This document shows, piece by piece, positions 8,920 through 17,914 of a stretch of DNA of 64,000 bases. The stretch comes from DASTYK01 sp964384585. Lineage in GTDB: Bacteria; Gemmatimonadota; Gemmatimonadetes; Longimicrobiales; RSA9. Both the position numbers and the translations under genes were made by a program. Below the pieces are notes generated by a model. That model was not told the DNA's origin. It searched no databases and saw only the letters and a list, made by a program, of their open reading frames with translations. Position 1 is the stretch's first letter, and every line of letters begins with the position of its first letter. The DNA is taken from NCBI GenBank assembly GCA_964384585.1, contig CAYLME010000001.1:1-64000 (forward strand), in the 5' to 3' direction.

Positions 8920-10032
8920 CTAGCGCAGGTGCACCCACGCCAGCAGCGGGAAGTGGTCCGATCCATAGGTGCCGGGTAGCCGCCGGTAGCCGCTGACCCG
9001 GCCGTCGTCGATCCGGAAGAACAGGTAATCCAGGTACATCCGCAGCACGCCGCCGGCCTGCTGATAGGTCGGACCCGAAGGGATCGACGGGGTGTCCGGA
9101 TACGCATCCCGCGCTCGCCAGATCACGACCTCGTCGGGACCGCGCATCCACGTGTTCATGTCGCCGCCGAGCACGGCGAGACTGCTGTCCGGCAACGCGC
9201 CCAGGAGCCACTCGAACTGCTCGTAGCGGGCCCGTTCCGGGTTGCGGGCGCCATCCGGACGATTCTCCAGGTGGACACTGGCCACGTGCATGTGCCACGA
9301 CTCGCCCGCGGAGGTGCGTCCGGACACCACGCCTGCGGGGACGACCCGGCGCTGACGGACTACGGGCAGCTCGTACGCGGACGCGTCCGAGAACGGCAGG
9401 CTGGTGACGATCGCGCTGCCGCGGTCCTCGCGCGCCGCCAGCCCCGCCTGCGCGCCGTTGCGCATTGACGGGGCGTACAGCACGCTCAGCTCCGGGTGCC
9501 GCTCGGCCCATACCGCGATGTCCGTCCGGGTGCCGCCGGCCGGCTCTTCCTCGATGCTGCTCGCATACAGCATGTCCCCGCTCAGCGCCGGCACGTTCGC
9601 AGCGCTCCGGTAGACTTCCTGCAGCAGCAGCACGAAGTGATGGACGGAGTCGCCGTTCGTGAGCCGGCCGGCCCGGACATCATTGATGAACTGCTCGAGC
9701 GCACCACCCCCGACATGGTTGTTCCAGGCGACTACGAGCACGGAGTCGGCGACGGGCAGCGCAGCCTGCACGGAGTCGTCCGGCGTACCCGTGATCCGCG
9801 CGATGTCCGATTCGACCGACCGCTGCGACAGGAACACCGCCGGCCCGACACCCGCACACCAGCGCTGCAACACGGCCTGGTGCGCGCCTGCTTCGGGTAT
9901 GTAGTAGGCCACGGAGCCGGTCCGGCACAGCTCCGGCTCCGCCCTGACCGCCGGATGAAAGCCGGGCGAGCACGCAGCCGCCACCGCAACCACAACGACC
10001 GGCCAGTATCGATCCGTCCAGCAACACTTCAT
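8920..10032 (-). CDS. Endonuclease/exonuclease/phosphatase-family lipoprotein
   Basis: A 370-residue protein with the EEP (DNase I/Mg2+ phosphodiesterase) fold. Visible catalytic motifs are 'LLQEVYR' (metal-binding Glu), 'HVASVHLENR', 'LGGDMNTW' (Asp/Asn), 'MYLDYLFFR' and the terminal 'YGSDHFPLLA' (catalytic Asp-His). The N-terminus 'VVVVAVAAACSPG' is a lipobox with Cys21, so the enzyme is probably anchored on the outside of the inner membrane or in the periplasm. That suggests an extracytoplasmic substrate (nucleic acid, phospholipid or inositol phosphate), which the sequence does not settle. It sits convergent to the receiver gene with 13 bases between stops. Confidence 0.82.
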   Translation of the reverse strand: MKCCWTDRYWPVVVVAVAAACSPGFHPAVRAEPELCRTGSVAYYIPEAGAHQAVLQRWCAGVGPAVFLSQRSVESDIARITGTPDDSVQAALPVADSVLVVAWNNHVGGGALEQFINDVRAGRLTNGDSVHHFVLLLQEVYRSAANVPALSGDMLYASSIEEEPAGGTRTDIAVWAERHPELSVLYAPSMRNGAQAGLAAREDRGSAIVTSLPFSDASAYELPVVRQRRVVPAGVVSGRTSAGESWHMHVASVHLENRPDGARNPERARYEQFEWLLGALPDSSLAVLGGDMNTWMRGPDEVVIWRARDAYPDTPSIPSGPTYQQAGGVLRMYLDYLFFRIDDGRVSGYRRLPGTYGSDHFPLLAWVHLR

Positions 10033-10223
10033 GGCTCCTCACCACCTGTTCCCTTTTGGCGCGACGAACTGCAAGCTTCTCACCAGCGTCGACGGAACCT
10101 CTGCTGCACCGTGGCGTTCCACTTGATGTCACGGAACCGTGACCAGGGGTTGCGGCCGCCTGCGTGCGGGCGGCCACCGCCTGGGGTTCCTGCGCCGAGC
10201 CGCTCACCCGTACGGAGGTTCGC

Positions 10224-11135
10224 ATGCTCATCCGTCGCCCGTCCGACATCGCATCCTCCGAGATCACGCCAGAGTCCGTGTACCTGGACCGCCGCCGCTT
10301 CATCGGTGCGACCGCGGGCATGGTCGCACTGGCCGCCTGCAACCGGGACGAGGGTGCTGCGCAGACTGTAGAAGACGCACAGGAGGAGTTGACGCCGTGG
10401 GAAGCGGTGACGACGTACAACAACTTCTACGAGTTCGGCACCGGTAAGGAAGACCCCGCACGCAACGCGCACACGCTGCAGACACGGCCGTGGTCGATTG
10501 CAGTCGAAGGTCACGTCGCGAAGCCCGCCGTCTACGATCTCGAGGATTTCGTTGCACCGCACACCCTCGAGGATCGTGTCTACCGGCTTCGGTGCGTCGA
10601 GGCGTGGTCGATGGTGATCCCGTGGCGCGGCTTCCCCCTGCGCGACCTCATCGCGCGGGTCGAGCCGACTTCGAAGGCGAAGTACGTCGAGTTCACGACA
10701 CTGCACGCTCCGGAACAGATGCCCGGCCAGCGCGTGCCGATCCTGGACTGGCCGTACGTCGAGGGCCTGCGACTCGATGAAGCGATGCATCCGCTCACGC
10801 TCATGGTCACCGGCCTCTACGGACGTGACCTGCCGAACCAGAACGGCGCGCCGCTGCGCCTGGTGGTGCCGTGGAAGTACGGCTTCAAGAGCATCAAGTC
10901 GATCGTGCGCATGCGGTTCGTCGAGCAGCAGCCGACCTCGTCGTGGATGGCTGCAAACCCGCGCGAGTACGGCTTTTACGCGAATGTGAACCCGGACGTC
11001 GACCACCCGCGCTGGAGCCAGGCACGCGAGCGACGCATCGGCGAGATGCGTCGTCGCGACACGCTGATGTTCAACGGGTATGGCGAGCACGTCGCGTCGC
11101 TCTACAGCGGCATGGACCTGCGGCGCAACTACTGA
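10224..11135 (+). CDS. msrP: Periplasmic methionine sulfoxide reductase catalytic subunit MsrP
   Basis: Molybdopterin enzyme of the YedY/MsrP family that repairs oxidised methionines in exported proteins. The ATG at 10224 follows a ribosome site ACGGAGG and gives 303 residues. A Tat signal 'DRRRFIGATAGMVALAAC' is at 22-39. The molybdenum-ligating cysteine is C124 in 'YRLRCVEAWSMVIPWRGFPL'. Other family landmarks are 'NNFYEFG', 'PVPILDWPY'-like 'VPILDWPYVEGLR', 'LYGRDLPNQNGAPLRLVVPW' and the terminal 'NGYGEHVASLYSGMDL'. Length is near E. coli MsrP (334). It is followed 11 bases later by msrQ, as is usual. Confidence 0.95.
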   Translation: MLIRRPSDIASSEITPESVYLDRRRFIGATAGMVALAACNRDEGAAQTVEDAQEELTPWEAVTTYNNFYEFGTGKEDPARNAHTLQTRPWSIAVEGHVAKPAVYDLEDFVAPHTLEDRVYRLRCVEAWSMVIPWRGFPLRDLIARVEPTSKAKYVEFTTLHAPEQMPGQRVPILDWPYVEGLRLDEAMHPLTLMVTGLYGRDLPNQNGAPLRLVVPWKYGFKSIKSIVRMRFVEQQPTSSWMAANPREYGFYANVNPDVDHPRWSQARERRIGEMRRRDTLMFNGYGEHVASLYSGMDLRRNY

Positions 11136-11146
11136 CGGGCGCACCT

Positions 11147-11860
11147 GTGACGGATACGCGCGTTCCCCAGGCGGAGGATGCAGCGTCCCTGAAGCGTGCA
11201 CCGGATGCGACGACCGCCCGCACTCCCGCGTCGGCGCCCGGCCGGCGCCGCGCACCGAGCCACGAGATGGTTGCGAAGGTCGCGCTCTGGATCATCTGCC
11301 TGGTCCCGGCAGCGCGATTATCCTACGACGCGACGACAGGCGGACTCGGCGTCAATCCGATCGAGACGCTGACGCACGAGACCGGTCGCACCGCCCTGCT
11401 GATCCTGATCGCGACACTGGCGGTCACGCCGCTGCGACGCATCACCGGCCAGAACTGGCTGATCCGTCTGCGTCGGCCGCTCGGTTTGTTCGCGTTCTTC
11501 TATGCGCTGGCGCATTTCACGATCTACGTGGTGCTCGACCAGTTCTTCGCGTGGGCCTACATCATCGAAGACATTCTCGAGCGGCCGTACATCACCGTTG
11601 GCTTCGCGGCACTCGTGCTGCTCGTGCCACTCGCGCTGACCTCCACGCGCGGCTGGATCCGCCGGCTCGGTCGCAACTGGCAGCGGCTGCACCTGATGAT
11701 CTATCCCGCAGCCGCGCTCGCGCTCCTGCACTTCTACTGGAAACTGGCAGCCAAGTCCGATGTACGTGATGCGCTTGCGTACGGCGCTGCACTGGCGCTG
11801 GTTCTCGCGTTGCGCGCGCTCGTTGCGCTCGAGCGTCGCAGACGCCACACTCGGGTGTGA
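11147..11860 (+). CDS. msrQ: Heme-binding membrane subunit MsrQ
   Basis: Membrane cytochrome b-like partner that feeds electrons to MsrP. From GTG 11147 it is 237 residues. An ATG at 11267 would remove a 40-residue Ala/Arg/Pro-rich cytoplasmic leader and give about 197 residues, nearer to E. coli MsrQ (211), so the true start is uncertain. About five to six hydrophobic segments are visible, with 'HETGRTALLILIATLAVTPL', 'YALAHFTIYVVLDQ' and 'NWQRLHLMIYPAAALALLHF' carrying the heme-ligand histidines. It ends with an Arg-rich tail and overlaps the next gene by 4 bases (GTGA). Confidence 0.92.
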   Translation: MTDTRVPQAEDAASLKRAPDATTARTPASAPGRRRAPSHEMVAKVALWIICLVPAARLSYDATTGGLGVNPIETLTHETGRTALLILIATLAVTPLRRITGQNWLIRLRRPLGLFAFFYALAHFTIYVVLDQFFAWAYIIEDILERPYITVGFAALVLLVPLALTSTRGWIRRLGRNWQRLHLMIYPAAALALLHFYWKLAAKSDVRDALAYGAALALVLALRALVALERRRRHTRV

Positions 11861-13917
11861 CCACACCAGAGCTTATCCCCGCCGCTGACGTGCTCCCGTC
11901 CAGCGCCCGCGCCACACTGTGCGCGGCTGCGCGGCGCATCGTGTCGGACGCGTACGCGGACGCCGAATCGACCGCCGAGTTCGAAGCATCGCTGGGTGAG
12001 CGCATCGCCGCACTGGACGCGCATTCACTCTCGCAGTTGGGCCGGGCGCTCGGCATGCTCGGCAGCCGCGCAGCCATGCTGCTCACACACGGCGTACCGC
12101 TCCGGTTCGACGCGCTGAGCGCCGAGCGGCAGGACTCGGTGCTGCGTTCGTGGGAACGTGCGGGCATCGGCCTGCAGCGCACCATCTTCCAGGCCGTGCG
12201 GCGCCTCGTGGTCGGGAGCTGGTACGCGCTGCCACGCGCGCAGCGCACCACGGGTTATCTCGGGCCGTACCACCTGCGCGGCCCGCGCTTCCCGTGGGAA
12301 GGGCCGCTGCCAGGCACGACGCGCGACGACGAGCCCGTGCTGCGCGGCGCAGTCCAGCCGCAGCTCGACCTGCCACTCGCGCTGCGAGGCGTGCAGGACG
12401 CGCGCACGATCGACACGCACGCGCTGAGCGCCGACGTCTGCGTGATCGGCAGCGGTGCCGGCGGCGGCGTCGTGGCCGCGCGACTCGCGGAAGCCGGCTT
12501 CGACGTCGTCCTGCTCGAGGAAGGGAGCTACCTCGCGCCTGCCGAGTTGGACGAGGACGAGGGGCGCATGACTGCGCGCCTGTATGCGGACGGCGGCGCC
12601 CGGTTGACGGACGATGGCGCGTTCGGCCTGCTTCAGGGTCGCACGCTCGGCGGCGGCACGACCGTGAACTGGATGCTCATGCTCGAGCCACCGGGCCACG
12701 TCATGGACGAGTGGGAGAACGTGCACGGCGCGGCGTTGCTCGGCCACGCGTCGCTAGCGCCAGCACTGGAGCAGGTGGGCGAGGAAGTCCACGCGCGGCT
12801 GGTCCCACCCGATGCGCACGACCGGGGCAATCGCATCATCCTGGACGGCGCGGCAAGCCTGGGCTGGAAGGCGTCAGCCGCACGCATCAACGCAAAAGGG
12901 TGCATCCGCACCGGCCTCTGCGGACTCGGCTGCCGCTACCACGCGAAACAGAGCACGCTGGCGGTGTATGCGCCGCGTGCAGCGCGCGCGGGTGCACGCA
13001 TCGTCACGAATGCGCACGCCGATCGGATCGAGATTCGCGAGCGCGGCGGACGCGCTCCGCTCAAGCGCGTGCAGGCGACGATCGCGGACGGCAGCACCCG
13101 TCACGCCCTTTCGATCGACGCGCCCATCGTCGTCCTCGCGGCAGGCGCGATCGGTACGCCCGCGCTGCTGCAGCGCTCGGGACTCGGCGGCGACGGCGTC
13201 GGCGACTGGCTGCGCCTGCATCCTACGACTGCCGTTGCTGCCGTCTACCCGGACGTCGTGTACCAGGCAGCGGGAATCCCACAGTCCTCGCTGTGTACCG
13301 AGTACCACGACATCGACGGCGGCTATGGCACATGGATCGAGTGCCCGCCGTTCCTGCCCGCGCTCGCGTCCGTCGCAACCCCGGGCTTCGGCGACGGGCA
13401 CGCCCGCAAGATGAAGCAGTTCACCCACACGGCTGCGTTGATCGTGCTGACCCGCGACGGGCACGACGCCAGCCGATCGAACGGGCGTGTGCGCGTGCGA
13501 CGCGATGGGTCGGTAAGCATCGCCTACACGCCGGGCGCCCACGAGTGGAAGCTGCTGCGCATCGGGATGCGTGCCGCAGCGCGCATCCACCTGGCCGCCG
13601 GCGCTACCGAAGTGCTCACGGTACACAACGAGATACCGCCACTGTACGCGGAGGCCGACCTGGATCGCATCGACACCGTATCGATGCAGCCAAACCGCCT
13701 CTCGCTCTTTTCCGCGCACGTGAACGGTACCTGCCGCATGGGCACCGACCGCGCCACGTCGGGCTGCTCGCCGGATGCGGAGCGGTGGGGCGTGCCCGGG
13801 CTCTACATCGCCGACGGCTCGGTGCTGCCGACCGCACCCGGCATCAACCCGCAGTGGACCATCATGGCCGCGGCAACCGCGATCGCCGCCCGCATCGCGG
13901 AACGACACCGCTCCTGA
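11857..13917 (+). CDS. GMC-family FAD-dependent oxidoreductase (long-chain alcohol oxidase-like)
   Basis: A 686-residue flavoprotein translated from a GTG overlapping the msrQ stop. The first ~185 residues are an extra helical domain ('RATLCAAARRIVSDAYADAE') like that of long-chain alcohol oxidases and the gluconate 2-dehydrogenase gamma subunit. The FAD Rossmann motif 'VIGSGAGGGVVAARLAEAGF' starts near 197. 'LQGRTLGGGTTVNWML' is the GMC signature 1 region. The catalytic region is 'HVNGTCRMGTD', followed by 'LYIADGSVLPTAPGINPQW' with the conserved N-P-Q/W end. Several cysteines in 'CIRTGLCGLGCRYHAK' may bind a cluster or form disulfides. There is no signal peptide. The substrate is not evident. 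Coupling to msrPQ is a notable context. Confidence 0.85.
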   Translation: MTTPELIPAADVLPSSARATLCAAARRIVSDAYADAESTAEFEASLGERIAALDAHSLSQLGRALGMLGSRAAMLLTHGVPLRFDALSAERQDSVLRSWERAGIGLQRTIFQAVRRLVVGSWYALPRAQRTTGYLGPYHLRGPRFPWEGPLPGTTRDDEPVLRGAVQPQLDLPLALRGVQDARTIDTHALSADVCVIGSGAGGGVVAARLAEAGFDVVLLEEGSYLAPAELDEDEGRMTARLYADGGARLTDDGAFGLLQGRTLGGGTTVNWMLMLEPPGHVMDEWENVHGAALLGHASLAPALEQVGEEVHARLVPPDAHDRGNRIILDGAASLGWKASAARINAKGCIRTGLCGLGCRYHAKQSTLAVYAPRAARAGARIVTNAHADRIEIRERGGRAPLKRVQATIADGSTRHALSIDAPIVVLAAGAIGTPALLQRSGLGGDGVGDWLRLHPTTAVAAVYPDVVYQAAGIPQSSLCTEYHDIDGGYGTWIECPPFLPALASVATPGFGDGHARKMKQFTHTAALIVLTRDGHDASRSNGRVRVRRDGSVSIAYTPGAHEWKLLRIGMRAAARIHLAAGATEVLTVHNEIPPLYAEADLDRIDTVSMQPNRLSLFSAHVNGTCRMGTDRATSGCSPDAERWGVPGLYIADGSVLPTAPGINPQWTIMAAATAIAARIAERHRS

Positions 13918-14241
13918 CCGGATCCCTGACCGACCATCCCGACCGGTCGGCCTGGCCGCAACCGACTGTCCGGAGCCGGCCCGCGGTGCGGGCAGTGGTG
14001 CGGACCACGACCCGTCGCGCGAAAAGCGCACCCCGACGGCGGACATAGACCATTGTCACACCGATAGTTACCTTTGATGTCGGGCCGATTTCACGCCCTT
14101 GACGCACTCCCCGGACGTCGTGGACCGCTGTCACCCGTCCGGTCCGCCGGACTGGCCGGAAGACCGCCCGGACCTGCCGGACAGCCGGCAGGGAAGTCGG
14201 CGGCCGCGCATGCCTCGCACGCTACGCCACACGGAGCAGTG
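13918..14241. other. Non-coding region with degenerate CCGGAC-type repeats
   Basis: This 324-base stretch holds no convincing gene. It is dominated by CCGG-, GGAC- and CCTG-containing words. One 14-mer, GGACCTGCCGGACA at 14170-14183, matches the 14-bp tandem unit at 54416-54471 in 12 of 14 positions. A short AT-richer island near 14052-14085 (CATTGTCACACCGATAGTTA) is the only place resembling promoter DNA, and no clear -35/-10 pair can be assigned. Confidence 0.5.
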
Positions 14242-15639
14242 ATGAAGCACGGATGGATGTTGGTCGTGGCAGTCCTGCTGCCCGCCTGCGCTGAAGTACC
14301 GTCGGACCGCGCCGGCGCGCTGCCTGCTCCGGGCGGAGATGCCGTACAGCCGGTGGCGCCGGCGAACACCGCGGATGCCGTCGGCTCGGCGCACATCGCG
14401 GGCGACTCCGTGCTGCTGGCGCCTGGAGACGGAAACATCTCCGTTACCGCGAGCACGCAGGGCAGCGCGGCCGGTGTGCAATCGACGATCAGGCAGAGAG
14501 CGCCGGCACAGATCCGTGGCATCTACCTGAATGCATACGCTGCCGGCTCCGCTCGCCGTCTTCCCGCTCTCCTCGCCCTCGCCGACACCACCGAGCTGAA
14601 CACGTTCGTGGTGGACGTGAAGGACGAGAAAGGCGTCCACTACCGCTCGCAGCTCGAGTTGCCGACGTCGCTCGCCCAGCCGGGCGAACAGACGATCCGC
14701 ACCATGTCCGCGTTCGTGGATACGTTGCACGCGCATGGCATCCATGCCGTCGCACGCATCGTCGTCTTCAAGGACCCGATCCTGTCGAAGGCGAAGCCGG
14801 AGTGGTCGATCCGCACGCCGGACGGCGAGCTGTGGATGGACAAGGCGGGCAACACCTGGGTGAGTGCCTGGGACCCGGCTGTCTGGGACTACAACATCTC
14901 GATCGCAGAGGAAGTCGCGAAGGCAGGCTTCGACGAGATCCAGTTCGACTACATCCGCTTCCCCGAGCCGTACGCGAGCCTGCCCGAGCAGGTGCACCCG
15001 AAGGCGGCAGGCACTCGGACGGAAGCAATCGTCGCGTTCCTCGATCATGCGCGCGAGCGACTGCACCCGCTCGGCGTGATCGTCGCCGCAGATGTGTTCG
15101 GCCTCTCCCCGAACGACGGTCGCGACATCAACATCGGACAGCAGTGGGAGGATGTGCTCGCTGCAGCGGATCACGTGCTGCCGATGGTGTACCCGTCGCA
15201 CTACCTGCCCACGCACCTGCCGGACGTGAGAACGCCGAACCGCATGCCGTACGAGACAGTGTACAAGAGCGTCGGTGCGGGCATGATACGCGCACAGCGG
15301 CTGGGTGACGGCGGAGTCACCACTGGACGCGTGATTCCGTGGCTGCAGGCGTTCGACGCGCCCTGGGTGGACCGGGAGTACAGCTACGGCCCGGAGCAGG
15401 CGAAGGCACAGATCGATGCACTGTACGACGTCGGCGTCGAAGACTGGATCTTCTGGCATCCAGGCTCGCGCTACGAGCATCTGTCTGCTGCGTTCGACCG
15501 TGAACTCGGGCCCCGCGCGAAGCCATTCGAGCCATCGCAGGACCTGATCGACTTTGCCGACCGCATCGACGCGGCCGGCGCGCGCGCGGCCCGCGTACGC
15601 GTAAGCGGCGCTGCGCCGAGTGCGGATTCCACATCATAG
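14242..15639 (+). CDS. Putative glycoside hydrolase lipoprotein (DUF4015 type)
   Basis: A 465-residue lipoprotein: MKHGWMLVVAVLLPAC puts the lipidated Cys at 16. After an Ala/Gly/Pro-rich linker (to about 90) a TIM-barrel-like domain begins with 'RGIYLNAYAAGSARRLPALL'. It continues with 'LNTFVVDVKDEKG', 'GIHAVARIVVFKDP', 'VSAWDPAVWDYNI' and 'FDEIQFDYIRFPEPY', the hallmark strands of the DUF4015 putative glycosyl hydrolase family. Acidic residues in 'VVDVKDEKG' and 'IQFDYIRFP' are the likely active site. The ATG at 14242 follows CGGAG. The sugar substrate is unknown; an exopolysaccharide or cell-wall role is plausible. It is followed 7 bases later by rmuC, suggesting co-transcription. Confidence 0.82.
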   Translation: MKHGWMLVVAVLLPACAEVPSDRAGALPAPGGDAVQPVAPANTADAVGSAHIAGDSVLLAPGDGNISVTASTQGSAAGVQSTIRQRAPAQIRGIYLNAYAAGSARRLPALLALADTTELNTFVVDVKDEKGVHYRSQLELPTSLAQPGEQTIRTMSAFVDTLHAHGIHAVARIVVFKDPILSKAKPEWSIRTPDGELWMDKAGNTWVSAWDPAVWDYNISIAEEVAKAGFDEIQFDYIRFPEPYASLPEQVHPKAAGTRTEAIVAFLDHARERLHPLGVIVAADVFGLSPNDGRDINIGQQWEDVLAAADHVLPMVYPSHYLPTHLPDVRTPNRMPYETVYKSVGAGMIRAQRLGDGGVTTGRVIPWLQAFDAPWVDREYSYGPEQAKAQIDALYDVGVEDWIFWHPGSRYEHLSAAFDRELGPRAKPFEPSQDLIDFADRIDAAGARAARVRVSGAAPSADSTS

Positions 15640-15646
15640 GCAGCGA

Positions 15647-17143
15647 ATGGGTGACCTGACCTTCCTCGTCCTCTTCGTCACTGGCGCGGCTGCCGGCGCG
15701 GGCGCCGTGTGGCTCGTGCTGGCGCGTCGCGTGCGCGAGGCCGAGCACTCCGCCGCTGAGCGCGAGCAGGCACGCGGCGCATTGCAGAGCGCTCTCGTTG
15801 CAGAGACAGAGCGCCGCTCGGCCGCCGAGGCGACCGCTGCACGCGTGCGCGACCTCGAGGCGGCGGTGCGCGAGCGTGAACAGCTGGTGCACGACTCGGA
15901 GCGCATGGCAACCGAGGCGCGCGTCGAGCTCACGCGTGTACAGGAGCAGCTCGCCTACGAACGTGAGGCGACCGCCGAGAAGCTCGCGGTGCTCGACAGC
16001 GCGAAGCGCTCGCTCGAGGACTCGTTCAAGGCACTCTCCTCGAGCGCACTGAACCAGAACGCCCAGACTTTCCTCGAGCTGGCGCGCGCTGCACTGGCCG
16101 AACAGCAGGAGCGCGCGAAGGGCGAGATCGAGACGAAGTCGCGCGAGATCGACGCTGTCGTGAAGCCGCTTCGCGAGTCCCTCGAGAAGGTCGACCTCCG
16201 GATCAACGAACTCGAGCGGGCACGAACCGGCGCCTACCATCAGCTGACGGAGCAGGTGCGCCAGCTGTCGATGGCGCAGCAGCAGCTGCACGCGCAGACG
16301 GCCAACCTCGTGCAGGCGCTGCGCGCTCCTGCCACCCGCGGGCGCTGGGGAGAAATCCAGCTCAAGCGTGTCGTCGAGATGGCCGACATGCTGAAGTACT
16401 GCGATTTCACGGAGCAGGAGAGCATCACGACGGCGGACGGGCGCCTGCGCCCCGACATGCTCGTGCGTCTGCCGAACGACAAGATCATCGTCGTCGATGC
16501 GAAGGTGCCGCTCGAGGCCTACCTCGACGCACGCGAGGCCCCGGACGAACAGGTTCGCGATGCTCACCTGCGCAAGCATGCGCAGCAGATCCGCGCGCAT
16601 GTCCGCAAGCTGGGCGAGAAGGCGTACTGGGAGCAGTTCCACGCGGAGTCGCCCGAGTTCGTCGTACTGTTCCTGCCGGGCGAGGCGTTCTACAGCGCGG
16701 CACTGGAGACGGACGCGCAGCTCATCGAGAATGCCGTGCAGCAGCGCGTGCTGATCGCGACGCCGATGACGCTGATCGCGCTCCTCAAGGCGGTCTCCTT
16801 CGGCTGGCGCCAGGAGACGATCGCACGCGAGGCGCACCAGATCAGCGAGGCCGGCTCGGAGCTGTACAAGCGCGTGCGCGCGTTCGCCGAGCACTTCACA
16901 GGCATGCGCAGGGGACTGGAGCGCGCGGTGACCTCGTACAACCGCGCGGTCGGCTCACTCGAGCGGAGCGTGCTCCCGTCCGCGCGCAAGCTGCGCACGC
17001 TCGGGGCCGGTACGGGCGAGGAGATCGACACGCTGGAGGTCATCAACCACCAGACGCGCGAGCTCAATGCGCCCGATCTCGTGATGCCGGTCGAGGATGA
17101 GCCGCCGGCCAGCGTACCCCGCGTCATACAGACCGAGCTGTAG
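15647..17143 (+). CDS. rmuC: DNA recombination protein RmuC
   Basis: A 498-residue RmuC-family protein, linked to limiting inversion and recombination at repeats. The N-terminus is a membrane segment (MGDLTFLVLFVTGAAAGAGA, then VWLVLA). A long Glu/Arg/Ala-rich coiled coil runs from about 28 to 200. The nuclease-like RmuC core follows with 'RGRWGEIQLKRVVEMADM', 'YCDFTEQ', 'RPDMLVRLPNDKIIVVDAK' and later 'EFVVLFLPGEAFYSAAL'. The D...DAK pattern is the PD-(D/E)XK remnant of the family. Start ATG 15647 is 7 bases after the previous stop. A hairpin follows at 17166. Confidence 0.94.
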   Translation: MGDLTFLVLFVTGAAAGAGAVWLVLARRVREAEHSAAEREQARGALQSALVAETERRSAAEATAARVRDLEAAVREREQLVHDSERMATEARVELTRVQEQLAYEREATAEKLAVLDSAKRSLEDSFKALSSSALNQNAQTFLELARAALAEQQERAKGEIETKSREIDAVVKPLRESLEKVDLRINELERARTGAYHQLTEQVRQLSMAQQQLHAQTANLVQALRAPATRGRWGEIQLKRVVEMADMLKYCDFTEQESITTADGRLRPDMLVRLPNDKIIVVDAKVPLEAYLDAREAPDEQVRDAHLRKHAQQIRAHVRKLGEKAYWEQFHAESPEFVVLFLPGEAFYSAALETDAQLIENAVQQRVLIATPMTLIALLKAVSFGWRQETIAREAHQISEAGSELYKRVRAFAEHFTGMRRGLERAVTSYNRAVGSLERSVLPSARKLRTLGAGTGEEIDTLEVINHQTRELNAPDLVMPVEDEPPASVPRVIQTEL

Positions 17144-17165
17144 CGACGCGTCCAGGCCATGAACA

Positions 17166-17206
17166 GAGAGGGCGCGGTGCCTCGAGCACCACGCCCTCTC
17201 CTGTTT
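17166..17206. terminator. Hairpin terminator shared by convergent genes
   Basis: GAGAGGGCG-C-GGTGC, loop, GCACC-A-CGCCCTCTC forms a 14-bp stem with one internal mismatch between the stops of rmuC (17143) and the minus-strand gene ending at 17241. The plus-strand tail is CTGTTT, a modest T run, so it may serve both directions. Confidence 0.7.
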
Positions 17207-17240
17207 CAGGAAGCCAGAATCGCGCGACTTATATGTCGCC

Positions 17241-17741
17241 TTACGGCATGCCGTCCGGTCCGGGCTCCGACGGATTGCCGCTCGGCAGCTCGCCGGCCGG
17301 GGGCCGGTTGCTGCCGCCGCTCGAACGCGCCGCGCGCTCGTCCAGGTCCTGACGCAGCTCGTTGATCTTCGACTGCAACCGCTCGAGCAGCGAGTCCAGC
17401 CGCGGCTGCATGTCCGCCACGAACTGGTCGACCTTCGGCTGCACTTCCTTCATCGCATTCTGCGCACGCGGCTTGATGTCCGCGACGGCCTCTTCCACCC
17501 TGTCGTCGAGCTCCTCGAGTGCCTTCCTGATCTTCGGCCGGACTTCGTCTACGGCTGCCTCGATCCGCGCCTGCAAATCGCGCAGCGGATCGCGCCGGCC
17601 GGCCTCGTCGCCCGCGCCCCCCGCGTCAGCACCTGTCGACGTGCTACCACCAGCCCCACCGCCATAACCGCCGCTTCCGCCTGCAGCGGGATTCGCTTCA
17701 CCGTTCGCACCGCCTGCACCGGCGCCACCCGTATGTTCCAC
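17241..17741 (-). CDS. Amphipathic helical-repeat protein of unknown function
   Basis: A 166-residue protein not recognised as a named family. Residues 1-48 are Gly/Ala/Ser-rich and disordered. Residues ~50-135 are a charged helix with repeats spaced about 11-15 residues apart, each with an acidic residue, Val/Ile/Met, a variable residue, then Pro and a basic residue: 'EVRPKI', 'DIKPRA', 'EVQPKV', 'DMQPRL'. The last 30 residues are Ser/Pro/Gly-rich. The pattern resembles apolipoprotein-like or phasin-like amphipathic helices that lie on lipid or granule surfaces. There is no signal peptide or membrane segment. It stands alone on the minus strand. Confidence 0.65.
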   Translation of the reverse strand: MEHTGGAGAGGANGEANPAAGGSGGYGGGAGGSTSTGADAGGAGDEAGRRDPLRDLQARIEAAVDEVRPKIRKALEELDDRVEEAVADIKPRAQNAMKEVQPKVDQFVADMQPRLDSLLERLQSKINELRQDLDERAARSSGGSNRPPAGELPSGNPSEPGPDGMP

Positions 17742-17914
17742 ACTGCCTCCTCATGGCTGATGACCCATCTTTCCACTACCCTACGGCTGAACCGGCCGCA
17801 CGTTTCGCGCCGATGACATCGGGCTGGCGGTGAACGCAGGCGCCGGAACGAAGCAGGCGCTCGTGCAGTAGCAATCCACGCCACATGCCGATCCATGCTA
17901 AAGGGCACGAGTCC

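Noticed and set aside
12150..14048. A 632-residue plus-strand frame overlapping the GMC gene
   Set aside because: Extremely Arg/Ala-rich out-of-frame reading of the GMC oxidoreductase; no family match, and it runs past the real stop only because GC-rich DNA has few stop codons.
14131..15480. A 449-residue minus-strand frame over the DUF4015 gene
   Set aside because: Same antisense artefact; the plus strand has a lipoprotein signal and family strands.
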